NCBI GenBank assembly: GCA_025766275.1
Contig: JAFKAC010000004.1
Span: 2,294,001 to 2,358,000, forward strand
Reading direction: 5' to 3'
Source of the DNA: Lactarius indigo
Taxonomy: Eukaryota; Basidiomycota; Agaricomycetes; Russulales; Russulaceae
DNA: 64,000 bases
Part shown: piece after piece, positions 8,537 to 18,835 of the stretch
Numbering within the stretch: position 1 is the stretch's first letter
How the letters are laid out: every line of letters starts with the position of its first letter
Made by a program: the position numbers and the translations under genes
Notes under the pieces: generated by a model
Told to the model about the DNA's origin: nothing
Database searches by the model: none
What the model saw: only the letters and a program-made list of their open reading frames with translations

Positions 8537-9141
8537 TGATGAACAGCACACATAGATAGCATACTCACAGAGGGACAAAGTGTTCTGTGGTGAGATAGGC
8601 TGGGTGGCTGGAAAGCAGCAACAGGAGATCTAGCAAGGTAAAGCAGAAGTGTCTGGCACACAAACAGTGAGAACTGATGTTATACATTGAGAGACAAGAG
8701 GCTTACCTGGCACACAAGCAGTGAGAACTGATGTGGACCAGGAGCGTACATGGTACTCTACTTATACTCCTACAGAGGGTGACAGTAATACAAGGTAAGT
8801 AACGCTAGTCACAGAATACAAAGGTGCTATTGTTCTACAAAGGGACAAAGGAGTGGACGCTTTGAGAACAAGGGAAGGAGAACAAGGAGAGTCCAGAACT
8901 AGATGATATCATACTGACATCATAATAAAGATAATGCTAAGTAAAGAACAAAGGCATTGAGTACAACGCAGAGTCCGGACAAATGATATCATAGAAGTAT
9001 AGTGATGACACAATGATAAGTCCAGATTGTACAGATCAAATAGTATCTAATCTACAAGTCCTATATATCTAATCTAAAGCAGTCCATGCTGTAAGTCCAG
9101 TCCGTACAAGCCACTAAGTGCGCAAGGGTCACTTATCAACA
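8537..9141 (-). repeat. LTR-B copy 2 (5' LTR of a broken Copia)
   Basis: 605 bp, TG...CA, minus orientation, with the Copia PBS next to its 3' end. It carries two copies of the CATCAGTTCTCACTGC unit. Flanks do not show a simple 5-bp TSD. Confidence 0.85.
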
Positions 9142-10283
9142 CATTGTACTCTGTGACCCCAGCCCAGCACTCGATGTCGAATACTTTGAGGAGGAAAATT
9201 GTTGGTACGAAGTTTATTATGAGACCACTGGTTGGTACACATATACCAACGCATGAATCAATGGACCACACCTTTGGGGCCTAAAACTACAATCACAACA
9301 CCAACTGACTCCCGCTTATAACTGGAATGAACATAAGCAGCTGATCAGCAAACAAAAAGGAAAATGAAAGTCACCTCAGCCCGCACCAGTACCCATCATC
9401 TTTCCAACAACAACACCAATCATGGCCAGCAGAAGCAGCAGTGGAGCAGGGTCATCCAGAACTACGCCCACAATGGGACCGTTGCAGGGAGCAGCACCCA
9501 CGTTCTTCAATGGAAACTGAGCACACAGCCAACAGTTTCTACACGAATTCAACCAATTACAATGTGTGAACTGAACTAACGAATGCATGGTTAGCCCATA
9601 CCAACACATAGCCTTGGCACTTACCCTGATTCAAGGACCAGCAGTGGAGAGTTGGAATCAGAGTCAGGATCAAAAACTAGAAGCAAAAATCAGCAATCCA
9701 ACCAACCCTGTACCCAAGACAAATGAGTCACTGTGGAACAACTTTGTAACCAACTTTCAGAACACATGGACAGACACCCTAAGCCAACAAAACGTGTACA
9801 CAAGGTTAACTGCGCTCACCATGAAGGGAGATGACATTGATGAATACATTGTGACATTTGAACAGTTAGCTGAGGCAGCAGACTGGGATCTAACGGCCAA
9901 GGGAACGGTCGACTTGTTCCACTGCAGACTATGGAAAGGACTCTTGGTGTCCTGCTTCAAACAGAGTAAAATGCCGATCACTATGAACGACTGGAAAGAG
10001 GCCACTCATGAAGAGGTCCAACGATACAGGACAATCACCAATTGCATAGCGTCTATAGGAAAAATGACACTGCTACCAGTCCAACAAACACGACCACCAA
10101 GACCTGCAAATCGGAATGATCAGGTGGTACCCATGGAAGTCAATGCAACACAAACGTATACCCCTCACATATGAACCCCACAAGAAATCACCAAAATGGA
10201 GTGATGTCGCAGAGAGGGACTGTGCTTCCATTGTAAGAAAATGGGCCACTTGTCCTGCAACTGCCCGAATAAACAGGTACCTG
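9142..10283 (+). pseudogene. Gypsy-3 gag remnant
   Basis: Decayed Gag. An acidic/aromatic N-terminal piece (about 9160-9250) resembles the Gypsy-2 Gag start. The frame 9587-10174 holds the capsid-like region (NFQNTWTDTL, DDIDEYIVTFEQLAEAA). A CCHC knuckle CFHCKKMGHLSCNC lies at about 10224-10271 in the same frame, beyond two in-frame TGA codons (10172-10174 and one 30-40 nt later). These stops look like CGA-to-TGA changes. Gypsy-1 gag has the equivalent region DDIDKYVNDFEQLARKA. Confidence 0.82.
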
Positions 10284-13200
10284 CACGAGTCAATGAAATA
10301 GCCACAGCGTCACCCCCCACCATCAACATGAAACCAGAGACTACTTCCGAACAATTGATGACAGGAATACTCAGGTTATCGGCAACAGAGCAAAAAAGTA
10401 TGATTTCCCAACTGTTGATGGAAGCTAGTCTCGACGAGGACGACAAAAACGAAGAAACTGCAATTAACGCCATCCACAGTACTTCAAATGATACACTCAC
10501 AATTGAACTCCCTCTCGTGGGATCCACGGAGACAATACCAGCATTGATTGACTCTGGTGCTTCCGATAATTTCATAGATGTTGCTTGCATTAAAAGGTTC
10601 ACCCTCCAGACATCACCGGTACGAGGATGACTTGTATATAATGTCGACAGCACTCAGAACGAAAACGGAAGCATTACTGATGCGTGCCAAGCATATATTA
10701 ATTGGGGACAACAACAATATGAAACACTGTTATATGTCACTCACCTAGGGCGTCCTTGTATAATCCTGGGACATCTGTGGTTCCGTGCCATGAATCCATG
10801 CATCAACTGGCCTGCTAACCATCTTGAGGAAGAACCGAGACGAGTCACAATCGAAAGGATATCAACAATTGACACAGTTGCACAACAAATGGCAGAGTGA
10901 ACCATAACCAAAGAGGAAAAATTACCCGATCATTACGAACCATGGTCTGTGGTTTTCTCAGAAGAAGATGCAATGCGCTTCCCACCTGAACAAGAAGACG
11001 ATCATGTGATCACTCTCTTGCCAGGCACCCCGGCCACACTCAAATGCAAAATATATCCGCTCAATCCCAAGGAGTTAACACACCTTGACGAATTTCTGAA
11101 GGAACACCTTGCAAAAGGGTATATATGCGAATCAAAGTCACCATATGCATCGTCATTCTTCTTCCTTAAGAAGAAAGATGGCAAACTGCAACCAGTACAA
11201 GATTACAAACCGTTAAATCAGATAACGTTGAAAGACACGTATCCGATTCCCCTGATCTCCAACCTACTCGACCAACTAGTGGATAAAACATTATTCACCA
11301 AGTTCGACATAAGGTGGGGATATAATAACATCCATATTAAGGATGGTGATCAGTGGAAGGCAGTGTTTAAAACACCTCGAGGACTCTTCAAACCCATGGT
11401 AATGTATTTCGGACTAACGAACTCTCCCGTGACATTTGTTAGAGCCATGAATCAAGTCTTCCAGCCATTACTGCTCAAATATCCCTTAGAGTTGTTCATT
11501 TACATGGACAATATATTAATTGCCACTGTTGTGGATGTCTACTGACACCAATCAATTGTCAGACAAGTCTTACAGGTTCTGCTCGATGAGAGTTACTTCC
11601 TAAAACTCTCTAAATATGCTTTCAAATGAACAGAGATTGACTACCTAGGGATGATCATTTCTAACCAAACTATTCAGATGGGCGACGATAAGTTTCTGGA
11701 CTACAAGACTGGCCCCAGATGCTAACCACAGTATGACAAGTGCATAGTACGCTTGGTGTCCTTGGATATCAACGCCCATTTATCCCACGATATGCTGACA
11801 TCGCCCAACCCCTTACTGCTCTTCTGCGAAAAGACGTCCCTTTTCAGTGGACAAATGAGTGCACCCAAGCTCTCGATTCCTTGCTCTCCATCGCCTGTTC
11901 TCAGCCTGCCTTACACCAACCTGATGCTGCTTCTCCATATCAGCTTCACACAGACACGTCTCTTTACACTATCGGTGCCATTCTCACTCAGGTGGACGCT
12001 TAACAGAAACAACAGGCTGTCAGTTACTTTTCCCAATCTCTATCCCCAGCTGAACGAAATTACAACGTCTATGACCGCAAACTCCTCGCCCTTGTTCGTG
12101 GATTGGAACATTGGTGACACTTGTTGCTGCTGCTCACCCCATCATAGTCCTGGTCGACCATCAGAACCTTCTTCACTATCATGCACCCCAACACATTAAC
12201 CGACACATTGCACGTTTGATTAATGTTCTCGCTGATTATAACCTCACACTCAAACACGTCCCAGGTCCATCCCTCCATGGCGACGCGCTCTCCCGACACC
12301 TGTCCCTTGCTCCAACCACAGCCGATAATACAGACGTCGTCATTCTTCCACCCTCTCTTTTCCTCAATACTGCTCACATTATCACTTTGGATGACCACTG
12401 TCACGCCGCTCAAGCCACACACCCACATTTCTTCACCACTATTCGCTCGCCCCTCACACGCGATGCCACCAGACTTTGGTTCTACCTCGATCGCTTGGTC
12501 ATCGTGGATGATACCACCTTACAGAGAGGGGTGATTTGGTCATTCCATGACCTTATCTCCGCAGGACACCCCAGCCAAACAAACACCCTAACTGCTATAC
12601 AAAAACATTACTGGTGGCCCAACATGAAAGCTGATGTCGTCGACTATGTCCAGGGATGCACCATATGTCAAGCCAATAAAAACCTTTCTATGCAACCACG
12701 TGTTCCCTTATCGCCCATTTACCCGGATAGCTCCCCATTACCGTTCAAAACAATCACGCTTGACTTTATCACAAAGTTGCCGAAATCACAAAATTTCGAT
12801 GCCATCCTGACTATCACGGATCAGGGATGCTCGAAAGCAAACATCTTTATTCTGTGGAAGGAAAAGTTTGGCACAGAAGAAGTAGCACAAGCATATCTAT
12901 GCCACGTCCTACCGCACTATGGCCTACCTGATAAAGTAATCTCAGATTGTGATCCCCAATTTACAGTGTCACTGGTGAGGGCATGGTGTTCTGCACTAGG
13001 AATCCAACAAAACATTAGCTCCACATACCACCCCTGCACCGATGGTCAATTGGAACAGACTAATCAGAAGTTGGAACAGTACTTATGAATCTATGCCAAC
13101 TATCAACAGGATAATTGGGCACCTATGTTACCCATCGCGCAATATGCTACCAACACCTGGACATCCGACACGACATGGAAAACACCCTTTGAGCTACTCA

Positions 13201-13655
13201 TGGGATTTGTTCCCACCATCCATCAACCAAAGATCCCCACTGTATCGCCAACCACCAACCAGCGACTGACAGAGCTCACAGAAGCTAGATCAAATGCACA
13301 AGAAGCCATGATACAAGCCCAACAGAGCTGGGTACACAAGTCACCGTGAAATCAACCTTATCAATTGGGCGATAAAGTATGGCTCGATGCCACTAATTTG
13401 CAGATGACCCACCCATTGGCAAAAATGGCACCACGATGATACAGACCATTCATCATACTCCAACGCATGTCAGAAACCACTTATCGCCTCCAATTGCTGG
13501 CACACTGGAAGATACATGACGTCTTCCATGTGGGATTACTCACAGTGTATCAAGAGACATTGATGAACGATAACAAGGCAGAAATCCCTCCCCCAGAACT
13601 AATCAAAGGCGAGTTAGAATGGGAAGTAGAGGACATTCTCGATTATTGCACAACA
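10284..13655 (+). pseudogene. Gypsy-3 pol remnant (protease to chromodomain start)
   Basis: In order: protease with DSGASDNF near 10550 in the gag frame; RT 10949-11545 with WGYNN and YMDN (the second Asp of YMDD is lost) before a TGA; RNase H 11740-12110 with LHTDTSLYTIGA; integrase zinc region near 12560-12680 (GHPSQT, CTICQ); integrase core with LDFITKL, ISDCDPQF and TDGQ; and the chromodomain start EWEVEDIL near 13616. Two frame changes lie between about 11545 and 12111, and several TGA stops interrupt it. The chromodomain is cut at 13656-13660 by LTR-C. Confidence 0.88.
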
Positions 13656-13660
13656 GGTCA

Positions 13661-14369
13661 TGTCACAGACGCTCTATTTTTGCCTTATTTTTCCATATTT
13701 TTATGGATTTATTTGGTGAAGATACAAGCATCCAACGTTGTGTTCAAACATCCAAGTCCTTATCATTAGATATGATAAGATGGTTAGTCACGTGATGCCA
13801 ACATGTGCACCCACAAGCACATGACCCTGAGATAGTAACTTCCTTATTGGATGATACCTCTTTAGGTCACTTTCCTCAATAGTACTGTAGTTTCTCATTG
13901 GACGATAAGCAGGGAACATTCTAGATAGTTCTAGACTACGTTGTCATAGGGTTGTGACTCATAGATAAGGACACGTCATTGTTCTGTCAGCCTTAATGAC
14001 TGTGCATCAGTCAGCACAATAGATAAGGCTATTATTAGACACGACGCGTCAGTGTCTGACTCATTACTATTACACATACCTTTAGTAACAAGGTTCTATA
14101 GTAATTTGAACTCAGCCACAGCACAGTATATAAACCCTCATGTAGCGTCCTGAGTGGAACCAACTTGTCCTCTTAGTTCTCCACTCAGCGTGCCACTGTG
14201 TGATCACCTTGCCTTTGACCTTGCATAAAGGTCTCATGTGTGCATACTCTCCGCAGTGACTGTACGTTCGGCGCATGACTTGTCTCCGTGCTAGGCTTGA
14301 GTGTATTCCCAGTTCAGTTCACTTACACTCTTTCTTAGTCTAGTTGTCATGATAAGTCATACTGCTACA
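13661..14369 (+). repeat. Solo LTR-C inserted in the Gypsy-3 chromodomain
   Basis: 709 bp, TGTCACAG to GCTACA, with perfect TSD GGTCA (13656-13660 and 14370-14374). A TATATAAA box starts at 14127. By the spacing seen in other lineages the transcript should start near 14161-14166 (ACTTGTCCTCTTAG), predicting a PBS such as CTAAGAGGACAAGT in the autonomous parent. Confidence 0.92.
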
Positions 14370-14374
14370 GGTCA

Positions 14375-15163
14375 AAGAAGAACACCACAATATTTAGTCA
14401 GGTGGAAAGGTTTTTCCGCAGCACACGATAGCTGGGAACCGATCACTAATATACACACCCCTGAGCTAATCCAACAATATAAGGATAGAACGAGTACGAC
14501 AGTCAACTCCATCATCTGTGTTATGGACTGCCACCCCCCGCAGTATCCAGTCATTTACTCCAGAGACCTACTGGACAACGTCAATTGATGTATCAACCAG
14601 GAAGTTGACAAGTGGGCGAATGTGGGCCCATCCTATAATGCACTGCTCAACTCACCATGGTCTTGAGAAGACATGTGGGGACTGAGTACACATATCGAAG
14701 ATGACGGCAACCATCATTGACATTCACAGGCATGCTACAGGTGACAGCAGAGACTCTGTCAGGAGGCTTTAGAGGAAATTGCTCAGCAAAACCTTGCCTG
14801 GACTGACTGGCACCCCATAGCCAAGGCCAAACCACTGTCACTCATACACCCACTGCCTGTGCAACCGATCACCGATGACTCACTACCCCCAGGAGATTGG
14901 CAGAAGATGCTACTGACACATCCTTATCAGGTAGAAATACCTGACATGATCGGTGAGAGAAAGAACACCACATACCTCCAATTCATCATCAACCAGCACG
15001 ATCAACTGATCATAGTCGCTACAGAGGGATGGGGTAAACCACTCTATTCAACACCTCTCCGCACTCTACCATGACCCAACATTCAGCTGCGACAGATAGA
15101 GAAAGATTACATCGACATCTTTCAACCGGACCACCCCGCACACCCTGACATCAACAAAGCCTT
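14375..15163 (+). pseudogene. Gypsy-3 chromodomain end and ORF3 N-terminal part
   Basis: The frame resumes after LTR-C with YLVRWKGFSAAHDSWEP, completing the chromodomain. Downstream sequence keeps coding character with several stops. 14859-15074 holds LIIVATEGWGKPLY, matching the GKPLY block of the Gypsy-1 extension and the HYGESVY block of Gypsy-2 ORF3. It is cut by LTR-B at the GCCTT target site. Confidence 0.68.
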
Positions 15164-15783
15164 TGATGAACAGCACACAAAGGTAGCATACTCACAGTGG
15201 ACTAAGAGGACTGTGGTGAGATAGGCTGGGTGGCTGGAAAGCAGCAACAGGAGTCAAGCAAAGTAAAGCAAGAGTGTCTGGCACACAACAGTGAGGAACT
15301 GATGTTACATTGAAGAGGAGGAGACATACCTGGCACACAACAGTGAGGAACTGATGTCGACCAGGAGCGTACATGGTACTCTACTTATACTCCTACAGGT
15401 AGTGACAATAGTACAATGCTAGTAACACTAATCACAGAATACAAGAAGGTATTGTTCTACAAACGGACAAAAGAGTGGACGCTTTGAGAACAAAGGTATG
15501 GAGAACAAGAAGAGTCCAGAGCTAAATGATATCATAGTGACATCATAATAAAGATAAGACTAAGTACGGAACAAAGGAAAGTACAAAGGTGTTATACAAC
15601 GCAGAGTCTGGATGTATGATGTCATAGAAGTACAGTGATGTCATATGTGACGCAATGATAAGTCCAGATTGTACAGATCAAATAATATCTAATCTACAAG
15701 TCCTGTATATCTAATCTAAAGCAGTCCATGCTGCAAGTCCGGTCCGTACGAGCTGCTAAGTGCGCAGGGGTCACTTATCAACA
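15164..15783 (-). repeat. Solo LTR-B copy 3
   Basis: 620 bp, minus orientation, TGATGAAC to TCAACA, with perfect TSD GCCTT (15159-15163 and 15784-15788). It carries two CATCAGTTC units. Confidence 0.93.
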
Positions 15784-15907
15784 GCCTTATCACGGCTCGC
15801 TGATCCTGGTGTAAGCGTGGACATATTCCGTCTCCAAAAATCAGTCGAATGACAGGTCACACTGACACAACAGCTGCAAGACATAGAATGAAACTGGGCA
15901 GACTGGG
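15784..15907 (+). pseudogene. Gypsy-3 ORF3, middle segment
   Basis: Removing LTR-B joins this to the previous ORF3 segment in a plausible frame. The piece DIFRLQKSVE corresponds to the conserved helix with the EVTRLR-type motif of Gypsy-2 ORF3 and the Gypsy-1 extension. It contains stops and is cut by LTR-A. Confidence 0.5.
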
Positions 15908-16414
15908 TGTTACGATATGGACTTTATCATGTGTTGGATGACTCATGACCGGTTATGACTACGGTCCGATAGCTGCATTAGTCATGGACTCTTACATCGT
16001 ATCAGTCAGCACAGTAGTTTACATGTGATTGTGATTCGTGTATGACTCATTCCTAGGATAGCTGTACTAGGGTTTGAGCTAGTTACGCTATTGATCTCTT
16101 ACTATTCCAGCGGCGCTTTAAAGCCCGTATGTATCTGTATAAGTAGTCGTGCTGGAAGACCAAGAGTCCTCATCTTGGTCTTCTTCAAACCACCATCTTG
16201 ACTCTTCTTTGCCTGCCTTAGTCTTCAACTAAGAGTACTTCCACTTCTATCCACCAAGGGATAGTACTCCTCTACCTTTTGCTGCAGCATGTGCCCGAAG
16301 TGCCCCTGTTCAGCCTGCATTGTGTTGACACATGATCCCCATTCGCCTAACCTTTGCTAAGTCGATTACACCTATTCAGAGTCCAAGTTGGACTAACGCC
16401 GGTGGAGTGTAACA
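15908..16414 (+). repeat. Solo LTR-A copy 1
   Basis: 507 bp, TGTTACGA to GTAACA, TSD CTGGG (15903-15907 and 16415-16419). It contains a TATAAGTA box, the hairpin GAAGACCAAGA/TCTTGGTCTTC and the R-start motif ATCTTGGTCTT. LTR-A belongs to relatives of Gypsy-1. Confidence 0.92.
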
Positions 16415-17130
16415 CTGGGCAACAGAAGCCGCCGAGATCAATTCGTGTATTCTGGACACTCACAGCGTCACTTGACTCTTGCCATACCTTCTGAAACCCA
16501 TGCCCATGGCCCTCACCACCGTTTTCACACACGATGGGATATCCGACCCTTGTCTCTGACACCACCGTGCCATTATGGCACCTGAGCAAATCCTCCCTAT
16601 TCCCCCATGCCCGTTAACCCACACATTTTCAGAAGCCACACACATTACTCCCAGATGTCTTACCTACCCACAGCTACACGAGGAACTGGGGCAGTCAGTC
16701 TCTCCGGTATTACATGAGGTGGGAGAAATAGTCAAAGTTACCGCTGACAACACCAAGGCACGTGACATGACCGCAACAAGCTGTGAAGACGATCATCACG
16801 CATCTATTCACACACGCACAGGACTACCCGTGTGCACGTGGTGCGACGCCATCATCCACCTCACATTCGAGTGCCAAACCCCACATGCCAAATGCATCAA
16901 ACGCCAAGTCTGTCACATATCACCAATGGCTGTGCACGCTAACTCCTATTGTGCTTGGCTTGCTGTTCTAGGGTGAGCCATCAACTGAGAGTGCACCATG
17001 CAAGCGACTGCACAACTTCGCACACAACGACGTGGAGAACCATATAAGTGACCAGCACATTACGTATTTTGGCATGACTATGACTTCACGCATGCTGCCA
17101 GTAGTGCGAGTCGGGATGACGTCGCCTAGT
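16415..17130 (+). pseudogene. Gypsy-3 ORF3, zinc-motif segment
   Basis: The frame 16575-16976 (133 codons) ends in a Cys/His-rich block: CTWCDAIIHLTFEC (C-x2-C-x4-H-x4-C), then PHAKC, then C-x5-C spacing (CIKRQVC). The same PHA-x-C-x5-C order occurs in Gypsy-D ORF3. Upstream (16420-16575) stops interrupt the frame. The stretch 16977-17130 has no clear gene and ends at the purine tract AGGGGGG before the 3' LTR. Confidence 0.65.
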
Positions 17131-17140
17131 AGGGGGGCTA

Positions 17141-17543
17141 TGTCACGGTCACGTGACATCGTGACATAACGTCACACAATGCGTTCAGAAAGTATCCCTG
17201 AAATTTTTACAGAAGTATCTCTCACACAACAAGCACACCTTATGGTGCTAGACTCACAAATCATGTATGTGGCAAAGGTAGTGACATGGCTTGTAGAAAA
17301 CAGTCCCCCGAAAACCCAGTATGTACAACTATAAGAGATGTAGTACAATGAGTAGTACAACCTTGTCTACTCTTAGTTCTTGAATACCGAGCATTGCTTT
17401 CATCAACTCCCCTCTCCCTTGCAATCTCTCTGAGTGAGCCAAGGAACCCCCAACTTTGGTTTGTTCAGTGGAACAAGCCCCAACTTCTACCTAACGTTGA
17501 GCTCAGCTCCGTTGACTTAGTACGGTCCCTCAGAACCGTAACA
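17141..17543 (+). repeat. Gypsy-3 3' LTR
   Basis: 403 bp, same length as the 5' copy, preceded by AGGGGGGCTA. It differs from the 5' LTR mainly by C/T and G/A changes at CpG. Confidence 0.93.
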
Positions 17544-17905
17544 CTCTGGACTCTCCTTGTTCTCCATGTTCTTGTTCTCAAAGTGTCCACTCTTTTGTCC
17601 CTTTGTAGAACAATAGCCCCTTGTACTTTGTGACTAGTGTTACTAGCATTGTACTACTGTCACTCTCTGTAGGAGTATAAGTAGAGTACCATGTACGCTC
17701 CTGGTCCACATCAGTTCTCACTGCTTGTGTGCCAGGTAAGCCTCTTATCTCTAATGTAACATCATCAGTTCTCACTGCTTGTGTGCCAGACAACTCTCTT
17801 GCTTCACTTGCCTGACCCCCTGCTGCTGCTTCAAGCACTCTTGCATATCTCACCACAGACACCTTTGCCCTCTGTGAGTATGCTCTCCTTGTGTGCTGTT
17901 CATCA
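17544..17905 (+). repeat. LTR-B copy 1, right segment
   Basis: It begins with the second CTCTG TSD copy of Gypsy-3 and continues LTR-B to its end in GTTCATCA. It contains a TATAAGTAG box and two CATCAGTTCTCACTGC units. Confidence 0.88.
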
Positions 17906-18028
17906 CTCAGATGGTAAGTAACCTATAGTGTAACTAGCTTGAACCCTAGTACAGCTATCCTAGGAATGAGTCATACATAAGTCACAAATCACATGTGAAC
18001 TACTATGCTGACTGATACATGAGTAAAT
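17906..18028 (-). repeat. LTR-A fragment
   Basis: About 120 bp matching the U3 part of LTR-A in reverse (CCTAGGATAGCTGTACTAGG on the minus strand). It is trapped between two LTR-B copies in opposite orientation. Confidence 0.6.
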
Positions 18029-18552
18029 TGATGAACAGCACACATAGAGACTATACTCACAGAGACAAAGTAGACTGTGGTGAGATATAGAGGGTGGCTG
18101 GAAAGCAGCAACAGGAGGTCAAGCAGAGTGAAGCAGATAGTATCTGGCACACAACAGTGAGGAACTGATGTGGACCAGGAGCATACATGGTACTCTACTT
18201 ATACTCATACAGGGAGTGACAGTACTACAAGGTGAGTAACACCTAGTCACAGAATACAAGATGCATTGTTCTATACAGGACACAAAAGAGTGGATATAAA
18301 GAGAACAAGGCGATGAGAACAAGAAGAGTCCAGAGTAGGATGATATCATAGTGACATCATAATAAAGATAAGAACAAAAGTAGAACAAAGAAACGTAGTA
18401 CAATAGTAAATCCAGAATAGTCCATATGATGTCATTTACATGTGATGTCATAGTCCAGATTGTACAGATCAAAATGAATAATCTAATCTACTGTAGTCCA
18501 TTATCTACAAGTCCATTTGAGCCGCTAAGTGCACACAGGCTACTTATCAACA
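18029..18552 (-). repeat. LTR-B copy 4 (no matching TSD)
   Basis: 524 bp, minus orientation, one CATCAGTTC unit. The flanks TAAAT and GGTAG do not match, and its right side abuts a truncated gypsy ORF3, suggesting recombination or deletion at this LTR. Confidence 0.83.
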
Positions 18553-18798
18553 GGTAGATGGGGTGAGCTCTCCAGGTTCTCATTTGGGACTTTGGGGTAT
18601 GATGGGTACAGGGTTGATGGTAATGGTGGATTGCAGGGAGTTAGGTACAGATGGTGGGGGTGACAGGCATGGGACTCCAGGGATGGTGAAAGAAAGGTTG
18701 GTAACAGTGATCCTTTCTCCAGTGAGAAAGGTGGTGAGACAAGGGTCCATATTGAGGGTGTTGACCATGGTGGTATCAGAAAGAGGGGTGGTAGTCAT
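18553..18798 (-). pseudogene. Gypsy-F ORF3, N-terminal fragment
   Basis: An ATG at 18798 opens a frame whose start (PLSDTTMVNTL) parallels Gypsy-2 ORF3 (PVSDTTLVHIL), followed by a Ser/Pro-rich stretch (LSPPPS). The rest, including the zinc motifs, is removed by LTR-B copy 4. Confidence 0.75.
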
Positions 18799-18835
18799 AG
18801 TGGGCTAGCATTCTTTTTGGGTCAATGGATCATCT

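Larger units (their letters stand above)
7854..17543 (+). mobile_element. Gypsy-3, full-length but decayed gypsy element
   Basis: Bounded by 403-bp LTRs (7854-8256 and 17141-17543) and flanked by the 5-bp TSD CTCTG (7849-7853 and 17544-17548). The internal order is PBS, gag, protease, RT, RNase H, integrase, chromodomain, ORF3. It has been invaded by Copia/LTR-B sequence (8268-9141), solo LTR-C (13661-14369), solo LTR-B (15164-15783) and solo LTR-A (15908-16414). The LTRs differ at roughly 15 sites by eye, mostly CpG transitions. Gag, knuckle, protease and RT all share one frame, so this lineage apparently made a single Gag-Pol rather than using a frameshift. Confidence 0.92.

Noticed and set aside
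8537..9141. LTR-B as a SINE or MITE
   Set aside because: The TG...CA ends, 5-bp TSDs, TATA box and adjacent Copia PBS at 8523 and 38800 fit an LTR better.
8268..9153. 12-bp direct repeat as a target-site duplication of a single insertion
   Set aside because: Copia elements make 5-bp TSDs. Only the first 5 bases could be a TSD, and one of them differs.
18563..18808. Gly/Val-rich plus-strand ORF of 81 codons
   Set aside because: It is the opposite strand of the Gypsy-F ORF3 start, which has a clear homologue in Gypsy-2.
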